A stretch of DNA of 64,000 nucleotides from Rhizophagus clarus. Taxonomy: Eukaryota; Glomeromycota; Glomeromycetes; Glomerales; Glomeraceae. Location: positions 436,501 through 500,500 of the forward strand of contig BLAL01000027.1 of assembly GCA_015698045.1 (NCBI GenBank), given 5' to 3'. Numbering within the stretch: the stretch's first letter is position 1; each line of letters starts with the position of its first letter. The translations under genes were made by a program, and so were the position numbers. The notes under the pieces were generated by a model, which worked only from the letters and a program-made list of their open reading frames with translations, did no database searches and was not told the DNA's origin. Shown piece after piece: positions 31,173 to 40,487 of the stretch.

Positions 31173-31237
31173 CTTGGCAAATTTCAGCGAACTTAGTTCG
31201 CCCAAAATCATATGACTGATCGTTCCCTCAGGGAACT
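31173..31237 (+). promoter_or_regulatory. Conserved upstream block and palindrome
   Basis: CTTGGCAAATTTCAGCGAAC then TTAGTTCGCCCAAAATCA is the second copy of the block at 18742. It is followed by GTTCCCTCAGGGAAC, a perfect 7-bp-arm dyad. The ATG at 31283 lies about 50 bp further on. Confidence 0.5.
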
Positions 31238-31282
31238 GTTTTTTACTTTTGAATAGTCATACTAATACTACATTACGCTAGC

Positions 31283-31483
31283 ATGCAATCCGAAATAGAT
31301 GAGACCGATTCATTGAAAATATGCATTGCCAGACTTGAGGTCGAAAATGCCGAACTTAGAAAGAAGTTTGCTGAGATTGAAGCCAGGAATGCTGAGTTTA
31401 AGGCCAGAATTGCAAAATTGGAAGATAAGCAATTGCAAAACAAAGTGGTTAAAAACTTATTATCTGTATCACGAAAGACGTGA
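31283..31483 (+). CDS. Short coiled-coil protein
   Basis: 66 residues, a single heptad coiled coil (IARLEVENAELRKKFAEIEARNAE, quoted only in part elsewhere) ending SVSRKT. It matches the N-terminal module of the large gene at 18839 and has the same upstream block. It is either a truncated copy or an independent small coiled-coil protein that could oligomerise with its relatives. Confidence 0.45.
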   Translation: MQSEIDETDSLKICIARLEVENAELRKKFAEIEARNAEFKARIAKLEDKQLQNKVVKNLLSVSRKT

Positions 31484-31487
31484 TCAT

Positions 31488-31525
31488 GTATTCTTGGCAA
31501 ATTTCAGCCGGGGCACCCCTGCCAA
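31488..31525 (+). promoter_or_regulatory. Conserved upstream block, third copy
   Basis: CTTGGCAAATTTCAGCCGGG then GCACCCCTGCCAAAATCACG. It has the same frame sequence as at 18742 and 31173, but the stem is CCGGGG/CCCC instead of GCGAAC/GTTCGC. It lies about 60 bp before the ATG at 31585. Confidence 0.45.
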
Positions 31526-31584
31526 AATCACGTGAATTTTTTGCCAATCAGTTTTCTAGCAGATCTCCTATCTGATATTCTGAT

Positions 31585-32238
31585 ATGACGCAATCCGTGA
31601 TATTGGCGCGTAAATCTATAGTGCTATATGCTATGGACTATTTTGCATGCAAACTTTTTTTTTTGCGCAAAACTATATCCAATAAAATGTTCCATTCCGA
31701 CTATAGACATATTATTGATAGACTACCCGAAAGTCTTGTCAAGAGAGCGTGTGAGAGACTCTTATACCACTCCAAAGATCCTGTCCTATTAGAAGCTATT
31801 TTTGAGAAGTCTGAACGAATTGAAGCATATTTAAGGCACACATTAGAGGTTTATAATAATTCACTAAATAGAAAACGACGTAACAAATCTATGGCTCAGG
31901 AAAAAGTATTGCGACCTCGTAGCTGGCCAGAATACAATGTATCCCCAGCATTATCAGCTATATACGTTGTAGATAATGGAGTCCAAACAGACAATAGCAC
32001 CTGCGATCATGAAGAAGAGAATAATCGCCGGGTTATGAACGAGCTTAAAGTGTTTCGCCAGCATCTCCTTAATTATAATAAAAGAACTTTCGAAAAATTC
32101 ATGCAAGACATAGAAAAGGAATATAGGGAGCGGGTTACTGCAAATAAAAGATTACGAGGCGAAATTGAGAATCTGAAGATGCAGGTACAAGAGGCGAAAA
32201 AAGAGCTAGCATCTATGAAGTCGAATTCTAGTTATTAG
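31585..32238 (+). CDS. Unidentified protein with C-terminal coiled coil
   Basis: 217 residues, intact. A hydrophobic/aromatic N-terminal part is followed by a helical region (YRHIIDRLPESLVKRACERL), a Pro/Ser middle and a charged coiled coil at about residues 150-215 (RLRGEIENLKMQVQEAKKEL). The upstream block at 31488 supports the ATG at 31585; a later Met at 31687 is an alternative. The gene converges on the packaging ATPase with one base between the stop codons. I do not recognise the family. Tight packing with the ATPase gene suggests it belongs to the element backbone and may be structural. Confidence 0.5.
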   Translation: MTQSVILARKSIVLYAMDYFACKLFFLRKTISNKMFHSDYRHIIDRLPESLVKRACERLLYHSKDPVLLEAIFEKSERIEAYLRHTLEVYNNSLNRKRRNKSMAQEKVLRPRSWPEYNVSPALSAIYVVDNGVQTDNSTCDHEEENNRRVMNELKVFRQHLLNYNKRTFEKFMQDIEKEYRERVTANKRLRGEIENLKMQVQEAKKELASMKSNSSY

Positions 32239-32239
32239 C

Positions 32240-33004
32240 TTAAGCACTGTTTTCCAAAATTTGGTCCCAGCCAATGCGTATCCTATGTGGATGCTCTCGA
32301 GGTACAGTTAGATCGAAAACAATGAATTTATGTTCACATAAAGCCTTATCAATAATCTTAATCACACTACGCCAGTCATTAGCATATTGACGCACGATTC
32401 TGCTAAGCTCGTCCGCAGTACACGATCCATTGAATAGACAGACGTGTGTGAGATTTTTTCGTATTATCTTCAGACAGTCGAAGTAACTCTGGGATACATA
32501 TATCGAACTGACATTGTAATGGCGTCCTTCAATGAAATAAGGAATAATTTTCTTTTGCACTTCCTTTGGATCAGCACATACATCTTCGAATATAGCCACC
32601 GTACCACATTTTGGAGAAAATGAATCCACCTTAGGAATCTTATTAGGCTTCAAAGCCCGGAATGTGATATTTTCACGATATGGCCTCGGACTATTGGCAA
32701 TTATCTGGAATGCTGATTTGAGGTACATATATTTCGGCTCCTCGAGTTGGTGGCCGATGAGTAGTAACTCATCACACTTGATATAGCGTGTCCCTTCTTT
32801 CTTTCCATTAAACATTCGATAAAGCTTATTTCTGAGCATGAGATTGAGAACCTCATTAGTTTTCCCTGAATTGGTACGGCCATAGATTAGTAAAGTGAAA
32901 GGCCATTGAGGAACACTTGAATGCCCATTATATCTTTTGGCATCTGTAATTTCATTAATATGGTATACAAGCCTATCAACTGGCTCAAGTTTCTTTATTT
33001 TCAT
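32240..33004 (-). CDS. A32-type packaging ATPase
   Basis: 254 residues, intact. Walker A is GRTNSGKT at residues 42-49, Walker B is TVAIFEDV near residue 140, followed by the sensor-like block [19 protein letters not shown]. This is the pattern of the FtsK/HerA-type ATPases (poxvirus A32 family) that pump DNA into particles of large DNA viruses, virophages, adintoviruses and Maverick/Polintons. Its length is typical. It is the one core backbone gene without a disabling change. It is transcribed toward the coiled-coil gene at 31585 and lies 100 bp downstream of the integrase-nuclease gene. Its presence implies the element once packaged DNA into a particle. Confidence 0.85.
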   Translation of the reverse strand: MKIKKLEPVDRLVYHINEITDAKRYNGHSSVPQWPFTLLIYGRTNSGKTNEVLNLMLRNKLYRMFNGKKEGTRYIKCDELLLIGHQLEEPKYMYLKSAFQIIANSPRPYRENITFRALKPNKIPKVDSFSPKCGTVAIFEDVCADPKEVQKKIIPYFIEGRHYNVSSIYVSQSYFDCLKIIRKNLTHVCLFNGSCTADELSRIVRQYANDWRSVIKIIDKALCEHKFIVFDLTVPREHPHRIRIGWDQILENSA

Positions 33005-33103
33005 GTTGAACTATCTTTTACTAATGATATACTAAAAAATATATTATGAAATTTGCGGGACCTGCGGTCTCGGAAAAATGCTAAGAAAATAATACTCTCT
33101 GAC

Positions 33104-34752
33104 CTAACTGGGAGAACTATTCAAGAACCCTTTCTCAATTAGAGTATGCCTAATATAGGACAAGAGATCGGTGGTATAGGGAACTTCGATAAGGCATATA
33201 CCTTGGTTCTTGCATATATCCCACTTCCTCTGATCACGAATCTTCTGTGTTTCTAAACTTTCATTTTCCTGATGATACAGACGATTGTGATGATAATGTT
33301 GGGGACCCTGGTATTCGAAAGCAAGACGCAATTCCTCATTATATCCATCCAAGTGTAATCCATCCAAAAAATTTGGCCTACGTGGTGGGAATTTTTTGCC
33401 TAGTAGATCCTCGAAAATATATCGTACAGTTCTTTCGCTAGTATGGTGGCATAGGGGGCACCATTCAAATTTTTTCATGATATACTTTAGTGGATATTCC
33501 CACTGATGCATACCATTCTCACAAGACCAAAGATAAATATCATGACCATTTATTCGCCCAGTTTTTCCAAGGCATTGACCACCACGCTTCTTGGCATATT
33601 CTTTAGCCTGAGCTATCTTGTTATTGATAGGAGAAACATATGCAATATGTACAGACAATATACTTTGAGGTGGATGACCAACCCTTTCTGGATCAGCTAT
33701 TAACATGAGCTCTTCTCGTACAAATCCACGAGATGGTGCAAATTCTCCATCAAGATAATATAAAACTGGTTCATTCTTTAGAACAATCACTTTTCAGATT
33801 TTATGAATAGAAGGCGAAAAAGTGGGATCTGTAGCCTCCTCTGATTCTCCATTCCACCTTCCCATTCTGCATTAGCAAGAAGATAGCAGACGGTATCTTC
33901 CTTCTTTAATGTTATTTCATCTTTTCCAATTGGGCGCTTATATTTCGTAGATGGTTTAGATTCGACTCACTCTAAAGCAATGGCTTTCACTGGTTCGAGT
34001 CCCCACTTTTTTGACCCCGGCTCTCGAATAAGGCGTGTGGGATAATTATTCAGATAATCAATAGCTTCTGGCAAATACCTAACCCATGCTCTTATTAATT
34101 TAGGATCAGAAGATATTGATTCAACAGCATACTGGATCTTATATAGAATTTTTGAGAGAGTCTTATTGAAACGCTCTACAAGTACAACTCTTTTATGACT
34201 ATATGGGCCGACCACTCGTATTATGACATTATGCTCTTGCATTAGACGGGAAGTCTCGCCCATAAATTCACGACCTCCATCGCATTGCAGAAGCTTTGGC
34301 CAGGTCAATGGATTATTTCGAGCACCATATACCTTCCTAAATGCTTTAGCAACTTCTGAACTATTCTTAGATGTGAGCGGAACAGAAGCTTTATATTGGG
34401 AAGCGCAGTCTATAATGTTAAGTACTGCTTTATATTTTTTACCTCTATAGTAATCATGAGTGAGAAATAGTATATCGCACTGGTGTACACTGTTGGGACG
34501 TGTTATTCGCCCATAGCTGACTCTAGGGATGTATTTTGGAGAGGTTTTATTAGTCTGGTATGACTCTTGATTTTATAAAAAATCTTTGCATTCACTTAGG
34601 CGGAATCGGTGCCCCTCTTTTTTACATGCATCTCTCAAAGATTTAGGGTTGGAATGATAGCCAGTCGGGCGATAATATATTCCACGTAATATGATATTTT
34701 TTTCAATTCTCCGAGCCTTATCAGGGTCTATCAAAATTTGGGGTTGGCTCAT
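33104..34752 (-). pseudogene. Maverick-type DDE integrase fused to a nuclease domain, broken
   Basis: From ATG 34752 the frame reads a retroviral-type (rve) integrase. Catalytic residues are visible in HQCDILFL (Asp), LLQCDGGREF (Asp) and VLVERFNKTL (Glu). A C-terminal segment continues to about 33660 ([21 protein letters not shown]). Without a new start codon, the same frame then enters a treble-clef zinc segment (WCPLCHH) and a Vsr-like nuclease core ([20 protein letters not shown]) ending at 33104. Breaks are TAA at 34573, TGA at 33967, one frameshift between 33960 and 33800, and TGA at 33794. The integrase inserts the element's DNA. The nuclease type is common in giant viruses and mobile introns. 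Loss of a stop between two former genes is the alternative to a true fusion. Confidence 0.8.
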
Positions 34753-34782
34753 TCCTATTCTCTTTTATAATCACAAAAAAGA
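34753..34782. promoter_or_regulatory. 30-bp divergent intergenic region
   Basis: Only 30 bp (CCTATTCTCTTTTATAATCA core) separate the integrase start (minus) and the Gag polyprotein start (plus). The two genes must share promoter sequence. This argues that the Gag block belongs to the element and is not a later retrotransposon insertion. Confidence 0.5.
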
Positions 34783-37700
34783 ATGGCATTTCGGAGGCCT
34801 CATCCAAGGCGGATAAGAACATGTGAAGAACATAAAGCTGAGCTGGAGGAGGAGAACTATCACCTTCGTAGTGAATTACAAACAGAAGTTGATACTAATC
34901 GTCGAAATGAGAAACAGATTAGGGATCTAGACCGTGATTATGACCGCTGTGTGCAAGAAATCCAGACACTTAATGGGGAGATAGAACGTCTTGAGAATGC
35001 TTCGAAAGAAGAAATAGTAGAGTTGAAGTCTAAAATCTCCAGCCTAAAAAGTCGACTATATCAAGCTAAGAAGGATGTACGAGATAAAGGCAAATATATC
35101 TCTGATCTGGAAAAGCGGTTGGATGAATCTGAAGAGCAAGTTGATAGACTACGATGCCGAATTAGGGCCATCTCATCACGAAAAAATACACTTGAACGAG
35201 GGAATTCTCCAGACTTGTATAATTCTGATGATAATATGGCTACCATCACAGAGCTAGTAAATGCTATAGATGGGTTTCTAGATAATACGGCAGATAGGAT
35301 AATCATGACAGACCAAATAAAAAGAGCTACAAGACAGATTTGTCGAAAAGAGAATAATTTACATCAGGATTTAATCCGGGAGCAAAGAAGGTGATATGAT
35401 GCTGAGGCTGAGCATGATAATGAAATTATACGAAGGCAAAATGCTGAAGGGGTAGAACAAATGGCTATTGCTGACCTTTATCAGTTGCGAACTAATGGCC
35501 GAAATCAGGTTAACAGAATGTTAGATAGGATGACAAGAAAGCAAAACCGTATAGGTGAGCTGGTACAAGAAAAATTTGCCTTACAATTGCTATATCAGCG
35601 AAATGCTCACTACCTACAGCAAAGTAGAGGAGATATAGGTCTGTTAGAATATAATCGAGACAGGCTCTATGAGCAATATGAGAAATGGAAAAATAAGACC
35701 TAAGCCGAGCGCCAAAATATTTTAATTTTGCAGGCACAAATATTTGCATTACAAAACAATCTTCCAGATATTGGAATGGCAGGGTATGCTCCCAAAAGAT
35801 TCTCAGGTAGAGCGGATGAAGATATAGATGAATTCATAAAAGATTACAGACTCTATCTTACGGCGGCCAACATCACTACTGCTAATGCAGGTGATAAACA
35901 AAGAGCTTTAGAACTATTTCGATCATGCTTGACAGATGAGGCATCACGCTGGGTCGAGAAAAAACTCATAGGTAAAAAATGGCGATTAAATCATGTAAGA
36001 TGTGGGAATAATTTAGCAAATATGGCGGCCGTAGTGGCCTTGAATAATGCTAACATAACGGCCGCCATGATCAATGCACCAGATGGTACCCCACCACCAG
36101 GATTACCGGCTGGAGCTACTGGTGCTACAGTTATCCCGGCACATAATGTTCATGTGGATAAGGATTGGTCTCTTGCTGGAGGGTGTCCTGTAGATGCTGG
36201 TACAGCAACTAATGCACCGAATGGAGCTACAAACAATAATAACCAAATAGTCCTTCCTGATATCAATATTAGTCAGGTCATCTATTGGTTTAAAAGGAAT
36301 TATCCTACAGTTGTTCGAGAGCAACAGGAATTGATATTTGGTACTTTGACTCAAGGATCTGATTCAGTTAGAAATTTCTATAGAAAGATAGATAAATACG
36401 CTAGCTGGGCTCAGATATCCGATCGTGAAAAAAGAATACAATTTATACGTGGTTTGTCTCCTGAAAACAAGTTAGAAATGAAACGACTGGGTTTAAACAG
36501 ACCTTTGGATGATGATTTGATTGAGATACTGGAAGAGATTGAAACAGCAAGGAATAATTTACTTTTGGGCGAAGATATTTATAACCAGCCGGCCACTAAG
36601 ACAAAACCAAAAGTGCCTTCCCATCAAAATATTACTACAGAAGATATTGATAGGATTGTAAATAGTAGGATTCAGGCGTTACAGCAATCAACGCCAAATC
36701 AATCACCCGCATCTTCTTCTGATCAGGAAAATATCACTAGGGCTGATTTACAAGAAGCCATAGCTAAATCCTTCCAAGAGACTATGTCCCGAGCGACTAA
36801 GACTCTAGATAATAGTAAAAAATCGGCCAATAAGAGAGGGGAAGACCTTATTATTAGACGATTTTAAGTGAATTACTAAGGACAAAATCGAATAAGCAAC
36901 CTGAAGATGATTATAATTATGATCCTGTTGATGATATTACTGACAGTATGGCTGGCATGACGCTCAATAACGCCACAATAAATGCTATCAAATCTGCTGT
37001 TAAAAGTGCTGTTAAGAAAAAATGTACCAAGTGTGGTAGATTTGGACACACTTCTCGTAAGTGCTCTATAAAGAAGAAAAAGAAAAGCAAGAAGTCGAAG
37101 AAAAGTAAGGTCAATCTCACTATAGAACCAGATTCAGATTCAGATTCTTCCGATACCTCATCTAGCGATAGTTCTGATTCTGATTCAAGTTCAGATGATT
37201 CTTCCAATTCTGGAGGCGTTCTTGATGTTCATATGGCCAAAGCAAAAAAAAAGTGAAGCAGAAGTCTAGCTCCAAGAAATCATTCCCTAAAGAGACGTCT
37301 AAAATACCACTAGAGGATACTATTCGTAAAGTCCTTCATAGTGAGCTTAAACTAATTCTTCCTCCACATTTTTTCTAAGATTTCGCGTCCAAACAGATAG
37401 TAGCAGAGAAGATAGTATCTTGCTTTAGCGCCTCTGGCCAAAACGATATACTGGCATCTTCCATAGATTCGGATGAGTCCAATCTAGAGGAAGAGTCCTT
37501 AGACGATCCTATGGAAATAGATTTTGTCAAGAAGAAGGAGCCGAAAACGAGTGTTGCTACTGTGGAGTGTAAAATCAAACGCTTAAAGATTCCAGCCATG
37601 ACTCTAGACTCCGGAGCAGAGCCTCCCATTATAACGGAGAATATTGTTGAACGTACTGGAGCTAAAATCGATAAATCTAAAATACACGATCTCGAAGGCA

Positions 37701-38154
37701 TCTCCACTGTTCCGACTGAATCTATTGGGGTTGTCCGCAACCTACCAATTACTCTAACTCCCGGACTTACCATTATTGAAGATTTTATCGTTATGAGATA
37801 TCACAAGCCAACCCTAATATTTTTCAACCAACTCTTAAAGAAATATAGATGCGCAGTGGATTGGGCTACCAACGAGCTAAAGATCCCTCTTAATGGAAAG
37901 GATTATATCATCCCAGTGACTATGCATAAGATCAAGAATAAGCTCGAGGTGAATTGTGCGACCACTACTTCCGAATGTGATGATCTGTCAACTCCGGACA
38001 AGATTTCTCAGGACCTGCAAGACTTAAGCGAGGATGAGACATTAAAAAAAAAGTGAGTTATGAAGAGCTCGAAAAAATGTTGTATGATACTCTCATTTCT
38101 GAAGCTAAATTAATTGAGATTAATAAAAACCTCCGATCCTTTTTTCCATGTTAA
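34783..38154 (+). pseudogene. Coiled-coil/Gag/zinc-knuckle/retropepsin polyprotein, interrupted
   Basis: One long coding track of about 1,120 codons in segments. First is a coiled coil (34783-35700). Next is a retrotransposon-type Gag: KRFSGRADEDIDEFIKDYRL near 35795, ALELFRSCLTDEASRWVEKK, a Gly/Asn/Thr-rich insert, then VRNFYRKIDKYA and IQFIRGLSPENK. A CCHC knuckle CTKCGRFGHTSRKC (near 37025) follows, then a Ser/Asp tract and a retropepsin-like aspartic protease with TLDSGAEPPIIT near 37600. There is no reverse transcriptase or RNase H. In-frame stops are TGA 35392, TAA 35701 and TAA 37376. The frame steps by -1 at 36863, 37252 and 38050, the last two at identical A9-GTGA sites. It is divergent from the integrase and convergent with the HTH gene. 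Gag forms shells in retroelements; a particle role here is inference. Confidence 0.75.
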
Positions 38155-38168
38155 CTATGAATTCTGGC

Positions 38169-38813
38169 TTAGTGGGGTACTTTTGATGAATTTAATGGGT
38201 TGAAAGATGAGTTACGAGCTAGGCACTTTTCTGATTCGTGTATAGCTTCTTCCGCTTCGATATTATTTTTTTCAATTGAAGCAATTAGATCATACGAAAC
38301 ATCTAGTAAGGAATTTTGGTAAGAACCTTCGGTTGAAATCTCAGGTAAGTTAGAACTTTGGACGGGTTTGGGTTTCGATGACTTCTTTTTCTTTTTTTGC
38401 TTTTCATGTACACGATCCAGGGGAGACCCATCCATCTCAATGGACTCGGAAAATGAAGGGGCAGTTTCTAAAGAAACCCTAGATATTTCCCTTGAAATTG
38501 ACTCGTCTAACGACTTTAAAGATCCTGAAATTGGTGGATGGTTATTTTCTTTATCTTGGAGACTATTCTCTAAAGGAGGGACTGATGAGATGGATTGTAC
38601 CTTCCTAAGCTCTTCGAAAAAATGGTTTCCATTTTGCTGTGAACGCTCACAATCATTCCATATATCATGAACACGATTTTTATTAATATGATACTCCTTT
38701 ACTATCATATATACTGGAACCTTATTTTTGAGATGTCTAATTTCTTCGATCTGCTCAGAAGTCAAGACTGTTGCACTACGCCGATAATGAGTTTTCAAAA
38801 TTGAGGTAGACAT
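38169..38813 (-). CDS. Helix-turn-helix protein
   Basis: 214 residues, intact. Residues 15-55 (LTSEQIEEIRHLKNK, VYMIVKEYHINKNRVHDIWND) fit a homeodomain-like helix-turn-helix of the kind found in transposase or resolvase DNA-binding heads. The rest is polar and disordered with a Lys run (KQKKKKKSSKPKP), a likely nuclear-localisation signal, and a helical C-terminus. It is a candidate DNA-binding regulator of the element. The gene ends 14 bp from the end of the Gag block, and the two converge. Confidence 0.55.
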   Translation of the reverse strand: MSTSILKTHYRRSATVLTSEQIEEIRHLKNKVPVYMIVKEYHINKNRVHDIWNDCERSQQNGNHFFEELRKVQSISSVPPLENSLQDKENNHPPISGSLKSLDESISREISRVSLETAPSFSESIEMDGSPLDRVHEKQKKKKKSSKPKPVQSSNLPEISTEGSYQNSLLDVSYDLIASIEKNNIEAEEAIHESEKCLARNSSFNPLNSSKVPH

Positions 38814-39112
38814 ACTCCTCCGATATTTTTTTAGACAATATATTTAGATGTATAAAAAATATTAGGCATTAATACTTATCTTTTTAGATGGATAATAAAT
38901 ATTAGAATTCAGCATTTATGGATTTAGGATGAGAAAGAACGCTAAAATATATAATTTATTGTTTTAGATAGATAAAATACATTCTAATTCACTATCTGTA
39001 AATAATAATAAAAAATGATCGATATCCTTCCTATCCATTCTATATTTATCGTAATTGTTCTCTAATAAAAAATATGAAAAGTTTTTTTACAGTTTATGGC
39101 CAATGTAAATAA

Positions 39113-39757
39113 ATGGGAACGTATGATCTTGAAAAGGAGATATACCGCATCTTGCAAGACTCATCCAAAATTCGAGGCTATAATGCTAGGTTGCGAAGCG
39201 AATATATAAATCTTAATGATGAGAATAGGCGGTTGAAGGTTGAAAACTCCAAGCTCGTCTCCAAGAATGCTTGTACAGAAATATCTCTTGCCAAAGCTGA
39301 AGCTGATAACTTTGCAAAATCAGAGGAGGTAAAATCGCTTCAGTCTGTGATTAATCTATTGGTCCCAGAATACTCTAATTGGTCAGATTCGCATGTAAAA
39401 AGTGGGCCGATAGGCGCCAGAATGAAACATGGTGGGCTGGAAGGCTCAGACTCTTTGAGACCCTCTGGTGCTTTTTCACTTATAGGTACCTCAGATACTG
39501 CTTTGCAGGAGAAGAGTAGTGTGGATTCGAAAACTGGCCTTGATGAATTTTTGCCATATATACTTCCCTTTTCAATAATACTTTTTCTCCTGATCGCTAT
39601 TATGTTGTTTATTATTGTGAAAAAGTTACGGAATACACAGGAAAAAGCTGAGCAATATATTCAGGCTAGAGATTGGCATCTCCAAAGGCTGGCTGTACGA
39701 TCGGAAGCTGGAAGGAAAAAAAGAATGACCGATATTCTACCCACGAAAAATATATAA
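39113..39757 (+). CDS. Coiled-coil membrane protein
   Basis: 214 residues, intact. Residues 8-75 form a coiled coil (ENRRLKVENSKLVSKN). A polar linker follows, then one strong transmembrane segment at about residues 146-168 (ILPFSIILFLLIAIMLFIIV) and a basic tail (KKLRNTQEK, RSEAGRKKR). The topology resembles virion membrane or tethering proteins, but no family is recognised. It is flanked by minus-strand backbone genes. Confidence 0.5.
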   Translation: MGTYDLEKEIYRILQDSSKIRGYNARLRSEYINLNDENRRLKVENSKLVSKNACTEISLAKAEADNFAKSEEVKSLQSVINLLVPEYSNWSDSHVKSGPIGARMKHGGLEGSDSLRPSGAFSLIGTSDTALQEKSSVDSKTGLDEFLPYILPFSIILFLLIAIMLFIIVKKLRNTQEKAEQYIQARDWHLQRLAVRSEAGRKKRMTDILPTKNI

Positions 39758-39793
39758 ATAGGCCAGACATTTATTATCTCAAATCCTAATCGA

Positions 39794-40147
39794 CTACCGT
39801 ATAAGTACTGGCGCTAGTGGGACTCCTTCGAATCTTTTTTGAATGCGGGCTAATACCTTTTTTGATAAATCTCTTTCAGCTTGGCGCTCAGGCGGATTTA
39901 TTAAGACTTTTTTAGCTTGGGCCACCGTACACGATAGTAACCATCCAATATGAATGAACTCACCTCCCTTACCATTATGCCCATAACGTTGTAAAAATTG
40001 ATAGTCACCCATTATGATATCTGCCATTCCTTCCTGATCTGCTATTATCTTACTAAATAGCCACCTATCCTCTTCTGTGATCGGGAGGCGAATTTCATTT
40101 GGTTCGAATCCTATGTACTGGGATACTTGATCACGTAGTTCAGCCAT
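39794..40147 (-). CDS. Unidentified small protein
   Basis: 117 residues, intact, mixed alpha/beta composition with no membrane segment. Features include RLPITEEDRWLFSKII and a basic C-terminal half (RQAERDLSKKVLARIQKRF). It lies 340 bp downstream of the polymerase gene in the same orientation. I do not recognise it. The compact placement supports a real backbone gene. Confidence 0.45.
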   Translation of the reverse strand: MAELRDQVSQYIGFEPNEIRLPITEEDRWLFSKIIADQEGMADIIMGDYQFLQRYGHNGKGGEFIHIGWLLSCTVAQAKKVLINPPERQAERDLSKKVLARIQKRFEGVPLAPVLIR

Positions 40148-40487
40148 TATACCAATAAAGACTATGTTTAAAATATGCAGATTTTTGGCTGATCGTTAAC
40201 TTTGATATGCAAAATACTAATGATTATCTTCGGGCATATCTGGCCAGGCTATATGATCGGAGGATGATCTCTTGGGATCGGAGGCCAGAAGATCGATTAT
40301 AGGAATTGAAGTTAGCCGGTATTACTGCAAGCGAAAAAATATGCAGTCATAAATAATATTATAAATATTCTAGCCGAAATCGTCACACCTCCGCTAGAAT
40401 ACTTAATAATATAATCTGATGGTATCATCTATGGTTCACTTTGTGAACTGAATCATTGAAATACCTAGAAAGTTTATTGTAAGCCTT
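40148..40487. other. Intergenic between the polymerase and the 117-residue gene
   Basis: No open frame of interest. AT-rich, presumably containing the terminator of the polymerase and the promoter of the small gene. Confidence 0.4.

Noticed and set aside
34783..38154. An ordinary LTR retrotransposon inserted in the element
   Set aside because: No LTRs, primer-binding site, reverse transcriptase or RNase H; the block fits tightly between neighbouring genes, and the nearby integrase is divergent and of Maverick type.
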